Origin: Ciborinia camelliae
Taxonomy: Eukaryota > Ascomycota > Leotiomycetes > Helotiales > Sclerotiniaceae
Direction: 5' to 3'
Assembly: GCA_025890175.1 (NCBI GenBank)
Contig: JANPYM010000001.1
Location: 5,350,909 to 5,414,908, forward strand
Length of the DNA stretch: 64,000 bases
Of this stretch, positions 48,776-59,415 are shown piece by piece. How positions within the stretch are numbered: the stretch's first letter is position 1; every line of letters begins with the position of its first letter. The translations under genes were made by a program, and so were the position numbers. The notes under the pieces are model-generated. The model was not told where the DNA came from. It ran no database searches and saw only the letters and a program-made list of their open reading frames with translations.

Positions 48776-49858
48776 AGGGTATTCCGAGGTAGTATATATT
48801 TTAATTGTATACCCGAGTAATGATAGTGAGGTCAGAGATGTTGAATTAGGAAGCCAGAGGGGCTGGTATAGACTGCACTTTAAGGATAACGATTGCATTA
48901 CTTGAGATTGGATTTTATGTAACTCATATCAAAACTTTTAACTTCAAACGCAATGTTCATCACAAGCCTGGATGTTAGTAATTATCGTGCTCCTGACTTA
49001 GAAATCTCCCCCCTCATTTCCTACCCCCTCTCTATCAACAAAACCTCAATCACGCCCTCACCCACATGAGCATCGCAGTCTTCAGTATTAATAGTGCGGA
49101 TATGTCTCATCGCTATGGAAATACTAGCAGTAAGAATCATGATTTTTTGAAATGCTCGGCCAGACGAACAGCACTAGTACTCTCATCGCCCAATAAAATC
49201 CTAAAACTAACGCAGCTGGAAATACACTCTTTTCAGCAACTGATGTTTTGAGCATAAACTGTTATGAGGAGAAGAGCGGTGACCCATTGCAGGTATGTAT
49301 TATCAGTTTTGCAATAACAGATGCTCTCAGCATTGGTTCAAATTATCAAATTAGTATATGGCTATGTTCCAGCTCACTTTGCATCTCCTCGATGTCCCTG
49401 TATCCAAAGAAAGTTTGACATTATCAAGGTCACGGTTGTCTACTAAGATGAAACCATATGTGTCTTCTTCTTTCCTCCTTCATACACTGGCATGAAGGAG
49501 CCTTCATATGTGGTCAACATACCTCCCTGATTAGACTTATTGATTAATTGTAGATTGACTCCCCAGTGAATTTTCATTTGTCATGCTTCAGATAGATGAT
49601 GATTGAATTTTGAAGATTGGGCATGTGCTAATAACTAAGTTTATCCGAAGCTTTACCGACAACCTTCCTAATCAGAGCTTCATCGCATTCCCGAGGTCAT
49701 TCGATATCAACTGTAAGCTTCAAGATTTGGAAGGTGGACCAGTCTTCCTTTCTAATTAATACAATACAACCTTGGAAGTTTTAAAAGATCTATCATTGTT
49801 TCTTAATTAACTTCTTAATATCTTCCTACATAACCAGCACTTTTGAATGCTTAGAAAA
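48776..49858. other. intergenic, no gene seen
   Basis: Short frames only. The right end is the promoter of the CoA-binding protein gene. Confidence 0.5.
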
Positions 49859-50413
49859 ATGGCAACAGACGCAGCAGCCCGCACTTTCTTCTCCTCTCCA
49901 TACTTCGCCGTAGTGGGTGCATCATCAGATCCTGCGAAGTTCGGATATAAAAGTAAGCATTACAACCTCTCTACTCTTTCCGAATCCAAATCCTCTCCTG
50001 CTTCTATAACATCTAACTGACATTCTCCTCTCCCAGTCTTCGCATGGTACACCACCTACGGCCTCCCCGCAACCCCGATTAACCCCTCCTCCCCCACTAT
50101 CAAAGTGGGTTCTACCGATTACCCTACTCTCCCTTCTATCTCCGCTCTTCCACATCCAACTGAGACCGGCGTCTCTATCATTACTCCCCCAAAAGTTACA
50201 AAGAAAATCTTGGAGGAGGCGAAAGCTTTGGGTGTCAAGAGTGTGTGGTTACAGCCTGGAACGTATGATGATGAGATTCTGAGATTTGCGTTGAAAGAGT
50301 TTGAGGGCGGGGTTGGAGGAGAGGAGGGAGGTACTGTTGGTGGGGAGGGCTGGTGTATTTTGGTGGATGGGAAGAAGGCTGCTAGGGCTGCGGGTAGGGA
50401 GTTGAAGCTGTGA
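49859..50413 (+). CDS. CoA-binding domain protein (YccU-like, Rossmann fold)
   Basis: Two exons, 49859-49952 and 50037-50413, give 156 residues; the intron is GTAAGC...CTAAC...CCCAG. FAVVGASSDPAKFGYKIFAW at 16-35 is the nucleotide-binding loop of the CoA-binding domain family (as in the N-terminal domain of succinyl-CoA ligase alpha and bacterial YccU). GLPATPINP follows, then SIITPPKVTKKILEEAKALG and KSVWLQPGTYDDE, where the second Pro-Gly turn is typical. The C-terminus replaces the family's usual catalytic-type Cys segment with a Gly/Glu-rich loop and GWCILVDGKKAARAAGRELK. The biochemical role of the stand-alone protein is not established. The gene is intact and short, as usual for the family. 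Confidence 0.85.
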
Positions 50414-52483
50414 GGGCAGGGCTGCGGAATGGTACTATGTTTGGAGAGAAAGGGGATTTTCACAGAATACCCTGCGTTTGTTTTCACAAACCCGTCGAAG
50501 TATCGGAATATAGGTTGTCTCATAATCAGTTAAGCAGCTGCGAGAGACACCTTTTGGGGATAGGTCTCAGCTTGGAATGACTCTATTTGCTTGCCCTAAT
50601 ATGTTTGCACCATCAACTCCTGCTACAAGAACCCAGTTTTGCGAGCTATCTGTCATTCTTCGCTTTAATTTTGCTTGGTAAGTTTGGTGTTCGATGGGAA
50701 TTTTAATTTGCTATTCAGCCAGCAGCTATGCAAATTAATATCTTTATTCATTTCCATAAGTCTACCATGAGATTTAAGTTGAGTCTCTAGATTTAAGAGT
50801 TTAGGCCTAGGCTGTAATCCACAAGAGTCAAACATTCAGGTCCTGAATTAAAAACTCATCGGTGGACAGGTCTCCTCCAAGGACAGGTCTCCTCCAAGGA
50901 CAGGTCTCCTCCAAGGACACAATATTGTCCCACGAGGCCTGGAACAAGACAACTCTCCTATAAAATATTCTGCATTATCTTGACATCAAGGAATGCGAAA
51001 CCTTGAAGAAACCTCCATTTCATTTCCTGCTCTTTTATGTTATGACCATTCTGCAGCAAGTGCCATGGTTATCAAGCATCTCTCTTCTCTTCATCCTGCT
51101 TTGCACGAAATAGGTATCAAGTCAAATGACAGATCTTGTCGAAATACATCATCACAGTAAGTGGAGTATAACTATGAACATAGCATTTGCCATGCAGTAC
51201 CACCTTCACTCATTCCAACATATCAAGTATTTGAGCGCAGTAGCTGTACATATGCACTGAATCCGTCGCCTGTCAAATTATCGAGATGTTTTCCTGTACC
51301 GAATTAGTACAAGAGAACGTCAACTGTGATTGAGAATTACTTCTTTCGTTGCATTATACTTTTCATCTCCGTAAATACCATAGGCTGATTGAATTGGGAA
51401 TACAACTGTTGAGAGTAGATGAGAGTACGGCTGGCTGATCAAATTTCTTCATCCAAATCCGATGCATTAGATCTTTTGTTAACCTTCGCAATCTGAAGTT
51501 GGGTTTGGTGAGAGGACGGAGAGAAAAAGGAGGGGAGAAAAAGAGAGGGGTAGAAGGGGCAATGGGCATGGATGGATGATGGATAGAGTGAAAGGGAGGG
51601 GTGCGTTATTATGATTTCGTAAAGATGAGATATCGGGAAGGGACTCTAACAGGTCTTTTACATCGAACATACGAGATAGACAGCTCCTAGATGATACAGG
51701 ATTTCTTATCGCCTTCCTATTTAGGGAGGTGGAAAGATCACACTAGACTATCATTTGCGGATAATATAATGGAATATAGTAGGTTAATAAGCTTATGGAA
51801 ATTCGACAATATAAAACATCGAGAGGTTGATCAACGTGATGCTATCTATCTATGCTTAACCCCCCGAAATTCGAAACGATGATCCGACGCGGATATAGAG
51901 TACGAAATTACAAATGGAAGTTCGCCTGTAGGATGACGGGGAGGGGAGTAAATGCCTGCTAATATGAGCCGAGGTTCGTTAAATCTCATCCTGACTTCAC
52001 CTGGGCAGGATCCGATGATGCAATGGATGTCAGAAGCCATCCGATACCGCTTCTGAAAACTGCGAATCGGTAATATTTATCAAAAATCGGATGAGAAAGA
52101 TACTTATTTGTAACTAAGTGGGAATTCTTGATGTCATATTGGATGCTCTGGCCCTTTTTTTGAAAACCTTGAAATGAGGATATATATTCCGGGAGTCTGC
52201 GATTGATGGGATGGAATAGATGGAATGGAATGGAATGGAATGTTTGGTTTGCATGTATAGATATTGAAGTTGGTATTAGTTTTGATTGCTAATTGTACCG
52301 ATTTATCTACGCCCGCATAGAGATTTTTTGAATACCTGGGACGAGACGCCTTGTATAGGTTATTATCGATTGTGAGATTATTATCTGGATTTGAACGGTC
52401 GATTTCCGGAATCATTCTATTGTGGATTGGCAAATTATTTAGGGGGTTTTGATACATATCTCTTCATCGGGATCTACTCAGTC
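50414..52483. other. intergenic, one 17-bp repeat array
   Basis: No gene is recognised. It holds the repeat at 50864-50914 and a GGAAT run near 52208-52240; elsewhere it is plain AT-rich sequence. The last part is the promoter of the methyltransferase. Confidence 0.5.
50864..50914. repeat. 17-bp perfect tandem repeat, three units
   Basis: Three exact copies of GGACAGGTCTCCTCCAA follow each other, with a partial fourth unit (GGACA). The array is isolated in intergenic DNA. Confidence 0.9.
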
Positions 52484-53533
52484 ATGGCTACATTTGCGCA
52501 AGTTCTTCCCGCCTTTCCTCTCATTCTAACTGTCACTCATTTTCATATCACCCCCCCCTTTCCCCCTCCTCTATAATACCCACTAACCCCATTCCTCGAT
52601 AGCCAAAAGACCTTCTCCGCAACCTCCTACGCCACATTCCGTCCCTCTTATCCCCAAAAGCTATACACCACAGTCCTCTCCTACCACCGCGGACCGCGCA
52701 ATACCCTATTAGATCTCGGATGCGGACATGGACTTATATCGCGAGCGCTGGCCCCTCACTTCACGCATGTATTCGGCACGGATCCCTCTCACAATATGAT
52801 CGCGCAAGCGGAGGCATCTTCAGAAAACCGCCTCCGATCGCCGAATATCGAATGGAAAGTGGCATCGGCGGAAAATCTCCAATTTGTCGAGGATGGGTCG
52901 CTGGATATGGTGGTTGCGGGACAGGCGGCGCATTGGTTTGATTTTGGGCGGGTGTGGCGCGAGGTGCATCGGAAGTTGAGGAGGGGGGGCACGGTCGCTT
53001 TTTGGGGGTACAAGGATAATTTACTGGTGGATTTTCCCGGGGCGACGGGCGTTTTGGATCGGTTTTGTTATGGGGTGGGGAGTGGGTTTCTGGGCGCGTT
53101 TTGGGAACAGCCGGGGAGAGAGAGGTTGAGGGGTTTGTATGCGGATGAGGTCATGTTTCCCCCGGCGGATATGTTTGAGGCGGTGCAGAGGATTACTTAT
53201 GAGCCGGGTCTGCATGGGAAGGGGAGTGGAAGGGGTGAGGTTCTGATGGGGATGAGGATGACGTTGGGGGAGTTGGAGGGGTATTGGAGGACGTTTAGTG
53301 CGTATCATGAGTGGATGAGGGCGCATCCCGAGAGGAGGAGGCTGGAGGTGGGCGGGGTCGGCGGCCTGGAGCCTGCGGGTGATGTTGATGGGAAAGGTGA
53401 TGTTCTTGATGACATGTTTATTGAGATGCTAAAGGTAGAGCCGGAATTGAGGGGGAAGGATGGAAAAGATTGGAGGGATGTGGAAGTCGAGACGGAGTGG
53501 GGAAGTGTGATATTATTGGCGAGGAAATTGTAG
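52484..53533 (+). CDS. SAM-dependent methyltransferase (Crg1/TMT1-like)
   Basis: Exon 1 is only 14 nt (52484-52497) and exon 2 is 52603-53533, giving 314 residues. The intron has a GC donor in GCAAGT and a GATAG acceptor; no GT donor nearby keeps the frame. The protein begins MATFAQKTFSATSYATFRPS, a common start in this family. SAM motif I is LLDLGCGHGLISRAL at 40-54, and the acidic residue that binds the ribose is in VFGTDPSHNM at 61-70. The SAENLQFVEDGSLDMVVAGQ block precedes AAHWFDF, as in yeast Crg1 and trans-aconitate methyltransferase relatives. These act on small molecules in the cytosol; the substrate here is unknown. The C-terminal half is GC-rich relative to neighbours. Confidence 0.88.
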
Positions 53534-54940
53534 GGAGTTAAGGGGGGATAGTTAGATCAAAGGCATAAGGTCAGAGTTTGATTTTAGGTTGCATGTTAGA
53601 TGGATGAGTGTTAGCTGTTTTTTGGAATGGAGGTTTCAATACACATACTTTATTACCAAATAGAATCAACTTCTCTCGCTCTTAGACGTGGATCAAATAG
53701 GGGGAGGTATTAGGTAGGTTCTTCCCCTTGCTACATAGGTATCTGTAGAATGAATGAATGACGTTGATGAACTTTCAAGTACCTACTGAGATTTCAGCGG
53801 GAAAATGAATGTTTCTCCTATGATGACAACCGCCATAAGCTGGAGGAATCATCCGGGTACTCTGTGTGCGGTTGGAGAAAAGATTGGTTCTTTGAGTAGG
53901 TAGGTAGTAATGATAGATCTCTTGAGACTGAGAATTGAAGGATAGATACTATATATTCTTCACAGTTGAGAAGGAGAATTGAACGATAAAATACGATATA
54001 TTCTTCACAGTCAATCTTCTCTTACTCCGTATTTCAATCCAAACTCGTGATATCTCCACAACCATAACAATTAACCATTTCACCGCCCAAGCCTAGCTGA
54101 CGATTTTGGTTGCCCTGCCAAACAACTCCACCAAGCGTCCCACTAAACTTTATGCTAAGAACAACACAACAGTGTCAGACTCCAGCTGTCAGTAGTAGGT
54201 ATAAGGTAGGAATAGGAAAGCATAAATAATAGCACGGACCAAAGAATTGCTTTAATACATAGGTACATAATAATACCGTCCGTACACTACTCTAGAACTT
54301 TACAACTACATCTCTCTTCTTTCTATCCACATCACATACAAACGGTATATCTTCAAAACTTCATACATCCTTTCGACGGGAATCCACGAAAAGTATCATT
54401 GTTGTCACACAAACCTCATACCTACGCATATCATATCCATACACACACCCACGCAGATTATTCACCCGCATTAAAGGCAAATCTTATTCAAAATGGTGAG
54501 TCCCCTATTCCCAATACGAAAAGAATACATTCCTTGCATATACCTCCAATGAGCGTCCAGAATCTGTCTGCGAATTCCAATTTCTCATTTGTTGGTTCTG
54601 GATTGCAATTGCCTGCTGCCGCTGCTGTACAGGCGCAAAAACCAAAAAAGCGCGAAGCCTCCAGTAGGAGGGTAGTAACGAACTGTTTTGTTTATTTGAT
54701 TTGATTCATCAATTGCTTGGATTGTTACTCCCGCTTTTTGCCTTTATTACCCATAATCCAATCAATATTCGCAATCCAAATCAATACAATTCAATACATT
54801 CATCACAATACAATACATTTGCATTCCATAGCATTTGCATTACTTTACTTTATTTCCAAATACTCTACTCTACCGCATACATTTCCTTTCCTTTACTTCA
54901 CTTCACTTTACTCTGCGATTCGCATACACAAACCTCAAAA
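53534..54940. other. intergenic and long leader of the myosin light chain gene
   Basis: No independent gene is certain. Upstream ATGs at 54494 (19 codons, with GTGAGT immediately after the ATG) and 54549 (51 codons, MSVQNLSANSNFSFVG) could be upstream ORFs or parts of an unannotated small gene. TTTACTTT and AATACAAT runs directly precede the start at 54941. Confidence 0.45.
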
Positions 54941-55754
54941 ATGTCATCAACTAATCCACCATACGATGCGCAGGCCTCCACAAACTACAGAGAAGCATTT
55001 CAACTCTTCGATAAACGCGGTACCCAACGTGTGCAATTGGATCAACTTGGAGATTTGTTGAGGGCTTGTGGTCAAAATCCTACATTGAATGAGATTAGGG
55101 ATTTGGAGAAGAACGTTGGTGCGGAGTGTGAGTTTATTTCTTTTCTTTGATTTGGGGAATATGTTTAGGAAGGGAGAAGGATACTTGGGCGATATGATAT
55201 GGGGATGTGATTTCCAGCCATGGGCAGCTACAGTCTGCATCCGCGCAAACAATTAACACTCAAGAATTTCCCACTAATACATAACCGTCACAGTCGATTT
55301 CGAAACCTTCTCCAAGATTCTCAACCGTCCCGGTGGCTTCCGCGACCCTGGTGAGCCTGAGGAATACTGTCGTGGTTTCCAGGTGTTTGATAAAAATCTG
55401 ACGGGATATATTGGGGTTGGACAACTGAGATATATTTTGACGAATTTGGGAGAGAAGATGAGTGATGAGGAGGTGGATGAGTTGTTGAAGGCGGTCGATA
55501 CCAGTACTGGAGAGATCAACTATACTGGTGAGTTTGAGGAAATGATTTCTTTATTTGCGGAGCTGTTGCGATTTGCTGGGCAAAGCAGGGTTTCTGTAGG
55601 GGATGAGTTTGGGGGGATGTATATGGAAATGCACATTTTATTCTATAGGAGATTGAATGGGAATGGAGGGATCATGCATGGATGGAATCAGAGAACACAG
55701 AGCAAAGCTGACACTCAACGCACAGATCTCGTACGAACCATCCTCGCAAACTAG
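54941..55754 (+). CDS. myosin essential light chain (Cdc4/Mlc1 type EF-hand protein)
   Basis: Three exons, 54941-55127, 55294-55527 and 55726-55754, give 149 residues. The protein aligns from end to end with fission yeast Cdc4: YREAFQLFDKRGTQRV, GDLLRACGQNPTLNEI, ILNRPGGFRDPGEPEEYCRG, FQVFDKNLTGYIGVGQLRYI and LTNLGEKMSDEEVDELLKAV, ending DLVRTILAN. Cdc4/Mlc1 binds the IQ motifs of type II and V myosins and is needed for contractile-ring assembly and septation. EF-hand loops have lost several acidic ligands, as in its relatives, so calcium binding is doubtful. The tiny last exon (29 nt) was placed by the conserved end and an ACAG acceptor. Introns of 166 and 198 nt are long for this window. 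Confidence 0.93.
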
Positions 55755-57182
55755 ATTCTACTCTCCGATATGGCATAGCAAGCAGGATACGATAATCATT
55801 GATATTAGTGGACGGGTGTGAGAGAGAGGTATGAGGGAGGGGTAAGAGAGAGAGAGAGAGAGAGAGAAATATGAATGAGGAGAGAAAGTCAAGATATTAT
55901 ATCAGTTGTAGGAATTACATAACATAACTTTTCACGGCATAAAGAGGAGCTGTGGAGTGAAGTGGAAGGGGAGGGGAGGGGAGGGGAGGATATTGATAAT
56001 GGCTACTACGTATGGCTATGGCGTTGTTCTTAAGAAGTTTTTTGGCCCATATTTTTTTTTTCCAGATGGGAAGCTTGAAGTGAAGGTAGAAATGGATGGT
56101 ATATTATGATAGGTACCTATGGCATGATATGGCATGATGTGATGTGATGTGATTTTTGGAGATGATGGTGAAGTGCGTAGGTAGTTAGTAGGTAGTTAGT
56201 AGGTAGTTAAGTATAGTAGGTAGTGATATCGATCGTTATCGGCTCGGTGAGAAAACAACCTTGGAAGACAAGGCTGAAGAAAGAAAGATATATTCTATAA
56301 GGTATCAATCAATCAATCTTTTCCCATGGATCCGGTCTTATATGGAATGCAATTAATGGATGGATGGATGGATGGGTGGATGGATGGATGGATGAATGGA
56401 TGAATGGATGGATGGATGGATGAAAACTTGATTATGCGATTTTTTTCTTTCTTTCTTTTTCTTTTTTCTTTTTTTCTTTTTTTGTGAGTTCGGGTTTCGA
56501 TTTTCGATTTTCGATTTTCGATTTTCGATTCTTGTGGTTTTCACTGAAGTTGGTTGTTAATTACCTATAGGTAGGTAGGTAGGTAGGTACCTAGGTAGGT
56601 AGGTAGGTAGATACAACTGGAAGAAGATAAGGTTGATTTGATTATATTCTCAGCCTCGGGCGGTCTTTCATTCATTCCTAGGTAGGTACTGGTAGGTACT
56701 AGATACCTAGGTACTAGGTAAACTTATAATCTATCTTATATTCACATTCAAATTCACATGCAGATTCCCAAAACTGCTTTTGAAAAAAATTTGTTTTTTT
56801 AATCGGAATCTGGATTGGAGTTTGCGCTTTGGAATTGGAATCTGGATTTGCGCTTTGGAATTGGAAAGGTGTTGGAGGAGTTGGAGTGGCTGGAGTAGTT
56901 GGAGGGTCGCGAATTTATATTAGGCTCGCAAGCTCGCAGACTCGCACGCTCGCACATTTATAGACTTGGAAGTTCGTAAACTCGCAAGTTCATCCTAGGC
57001 TTGTAAACTCAGAAGCTCGCAAGCTCTCTAGCTCGCAGACTCGCACATTTATAGGTTCGCACGCTCACCAGCTCACCAGCTCGCAGACTCGCAAATTTAT
57101 AGGTTCGCAAGCTCTCTAGCTCGCAGACTCACTAGCTCGCAAACTCACCAGCTCGCACGCTCGCAGACTCGCAAACCTCGCC
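55755..57182. other. intergenic, microsatellite-rich
   Basis: No gene is supported. It contains a GA run (55848-55868), GGATGGAT repeats (56356-56422), a T/C block (56440-56482), TTTTCGAT units (56495-56530) and TAGG arrays with internal palindromes (56571-56612). A CTCGCA array directly precedes the next gene. Confidence 0.55.
56930..57178. repeat. CTCGCA-based degenerate repeat abutting a start codon
   Basis: About 250 bp consists of units such as AGCTCGCAGACTCGCAC, with CTCGCA as the recurring core and occasional AATTTATAGG inserts. It ends five bases before the ATG of the STEEP1-like gene, so it forms its leader or proximal promoter. Confidence 0.8.
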
Positions 57183-57788
57183 ATGTCTCCCCCGAAAATT
57201 CACACCTATCACTGTACCTTCTGCACGAATCTTCTGCTCGCCACCACGCATACGCTCTCGGCACTTCCGAGCAGGAGGGGCAAGGGCGATGGGGCGGTTA
57301 TTTTGCCGGTTGTTGGGGAGGGAGTAGGAGGAGGTGATGGAGATGGAGAGGGAGAGGGAAGGGGGGATGAAGTGGATGAAGTGGATGAAGTGGATGAATT
57401 ACCATCTCATGGATATACAACTCTCATCTCCCTATCTGCGAAATCGAAATCGAAATCGAAACCGATCGTCGTGCGCTGTGAAGATGGGTTTGAGAAGAGG
57501 GTTTTGTGGCGCTGTGGGAGGTGTGCGGTTGCGGTTGGGTATGAGGTTTTGGGGGAGGGGGAGGGGGGTGGGGGTGATGGTTTGAGGGGGATGGAGAGGG
57601 GGAAGGCGAAGGAGAAGGAGATGGGTGTTGAGGGGGAATTTGAGGGGACAATCTTGTATTTGTTGAGGGGCGGGTTGATGAGTACAGAGTTTATGGCGGG
57701 GGCTAAAGGAAAGGGGAAGGGGATGAAGGTTGGGGAACGGGATGCGGATCTGGAGGTTTTGGGGAGGGGAGTGAGGGTTTGGGAATGA
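57183..57788 (+). CDS. STEEP1-like (UPF0428) zinc protein
   Basis: A single exon of 201 residues begins MSPPKIHTYHCTFCTNLLLA. Two CxxC pairs (Cys11/Cys14 and Cys111/Cys114 in RVLWRCGRCAVAVGY) should form one zinc site, with VRCEDGFEKRVLWR just before the second, as in the CXorf56/STEEP1 family. The late motif EGTILYLLRGGLMSTEFM is also shared. In animals STEEP1 promotes STING exit from the endoplasmic reticulum. Fungi lack STING, so the ancestral role must differ and is unknown. The Gly/Glu/Asp-rich inserts (about residues 45-72 and 122-150) are simple-sequence expansions, and the leader is also repetitive. The frame is intact and the start is fixed by the conserved YHC segment. Confidence 0.8.
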   Translation: MSPPKIHTYHCTFCTNLLLATTHTLSALPSRRGKGDGAVILPVVGEGVGGGDGDGEGEGRGDEVDEVDEVDELPSHGYTTLISLSAKSKSKSKPIVVRCEDGFEKRVLWRCGRCAVAVGYEVLGEGEGGGGDGLRGMERGKAKEKEMGVEGEFEGTILYLLRGGLMSTEFMAGAKGKGKGMKVGERDADLEVLGRGVRVWE

Positions 57789-58206
57789 GGAGGTGGTGGT
57801 TTGGGGTTGGGGTTGGGGTTGGGAATTTATTTATTTATATTAGGTAGGTGGGAGTTTACTGAAAATGGCCTCGGGGAGGAATGGAGAAAGATTCTTATAA
57901 TGGGATAAAGGGGTTACTAGGTAGATATATGGTAGATACATGGTAGATACATGGTATTCAAAAATAAAAGGGAGTGGGAGGGAGAATATCAATTGAGTTT
58001 TGCATTATTGTAAAGGCGTTTGTATTCATGTATCAAATTCATTAATAGGTACCTACCTACCACTCCAGCTATAGGTGATGATTCACTAATCTAAATTCTA
58101 TTTTGTTAGACTCGAATGGCCCTTGCGTTCCGCGTTATAGTGTGAGTTTGACATGGCACGGCTCTGGAATCTAGACCTGGACGTCGTTCGTTCTTACCTA
58201 TCTACC
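57789..58206. other. intergenic before the TIR element
   Basis: The 3' flank of the STEEP1-like gene. It contains GGGTTG repeats (57799-57822), GTAGATACAT repeats near 57922-57955 and a CCTACCTACC run just before the element. No gene is seen. Confidence 0.5.
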
Positions 58207-58208
58207 TA

Positions 58209-58832
58209 CCTTAGCGGAGGTACTAAGGGTTTAGAAACAGTGATTTCATTGTGATTAGGTTCAAAAACTATATCTCAGTTGGTGGAGTATTCGCATTATA
58301 TTTGGAAATAAAGCGTTTTTGAAAATAAAACGTTTTTGAAAATAAACCATTTTTAAAAAAAAAAGCGTTTTTAAAAATATAAACTATTTTTATTAAATAT
58401 TTTGAATTTAAAAAAAATAAAAAGAAATATCAATTAAAATATTTTATATTTTATTTCAAATTTCAAATTTTAAATTTCAATTAATTTTTTTTTTTAACTT
58501 TGAAATTTAAATCAAATGTATTACCATTACATTATAAAAAATATATTTTGTTTTGTTTTAATTAATTAAAAATAAATAAAATTATATAATTAAAATAATT
58601 TTAAAAACGATTTATTTTCAAAAACGGTGTTTTAATTTAAAAACAGTGTTTCGATTTAAATACAGCTTTTTTGTTAAAATATAATTTATAATTAAATATT
58701 ATTTATATTTATATTTAATTTATATTTATAAATTATTTATTTTCGAAATTACGATTATAGTTTTTAAATATAGCTTTTTATAATAGATATAATATATTAA
58801 CGGTTTTTCAACACCTGGTACCTCCGCTAAGG
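58209..58832. mobile_element. 624-bp AT-rich TIR element flanked by TA (MITE or decayed Tc1/mariner type)
   Basis: The ends are exact inverted repeats: CCTTAGCGGAGGTAC at 58209-58223 and GTACCTCCGCTAAGG at 58818-58832. Imperfect complementarity extends to about 30 bp. TA dinucleotides flank both ends (58207-58208 and 58833-58834), as expected for Tc1/mariner-type target duplication. The interior is extremely AT-rich, has no open frame, and carries subterminal CGTTTTTGAAAATAAA copies that recur in inverted orientation near the other end. It has no transposase, so it is non-autonomous or heavily mutated. Confidence 0.75.
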
Positions 58833-58834
58833 TA

Positions 58835-59415
58835 CTAGTAATACTTTCTGGAATATAATATTACAACATCATAACATCATAACATCATAACATCACAATA
58901 CTCGAAACTCGAAACTCTTACACACGAATAGATTCCCCCCTCAAACATCTCCCTTTGTGACTTCTTCCTTCTTGCATACCCGTCCGTAACAACTCCTTCA
59001 TTGCCCAAGGTTACAGATAGGTTCCCTTGATACGTACACCACATCCACCACCTACCCCTACCTACCTATCTACCTCCCTCCTAGAGCTTCCCCACCATAA
59101 ACGGTTACAGTAGTACAACTCTCCCACCTTCCAAAAGCTGTCATCTTGACAGCTCTTAAAACGCCTAAATAACCAGCGAGGGATTTTAATACCCAACCAA
59201 ATTCCATCACCCTGGCTTCTATCATAGCTCTTTTACGTTCCATTCTCGTACTACTTCTCGTCTTCCTTTCTATTACTGCCATTCTGGCTACCTCAAGAAT
59301 TGGACCCAGACTGGGAGCTCTATTTAGTCAGTTAAGACCTGCAAACACAAGACCCCTCTGGTCCCCTCTGTCAAACATCAAACCAACTTCCACACGACTC
59401 ATCACGACCGCAACA
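58835..59415. other. promoter and leader of the oligopeptidase gene
   Basis: It contains CATAACAT repeats near 58865-58895. From 59173 the frame of the downstream gene is open without an ATG. Its last 44 codons encode a basic, acid-free peptide of mitochondrial-presequence type (see findings). Confidence 0.55.
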
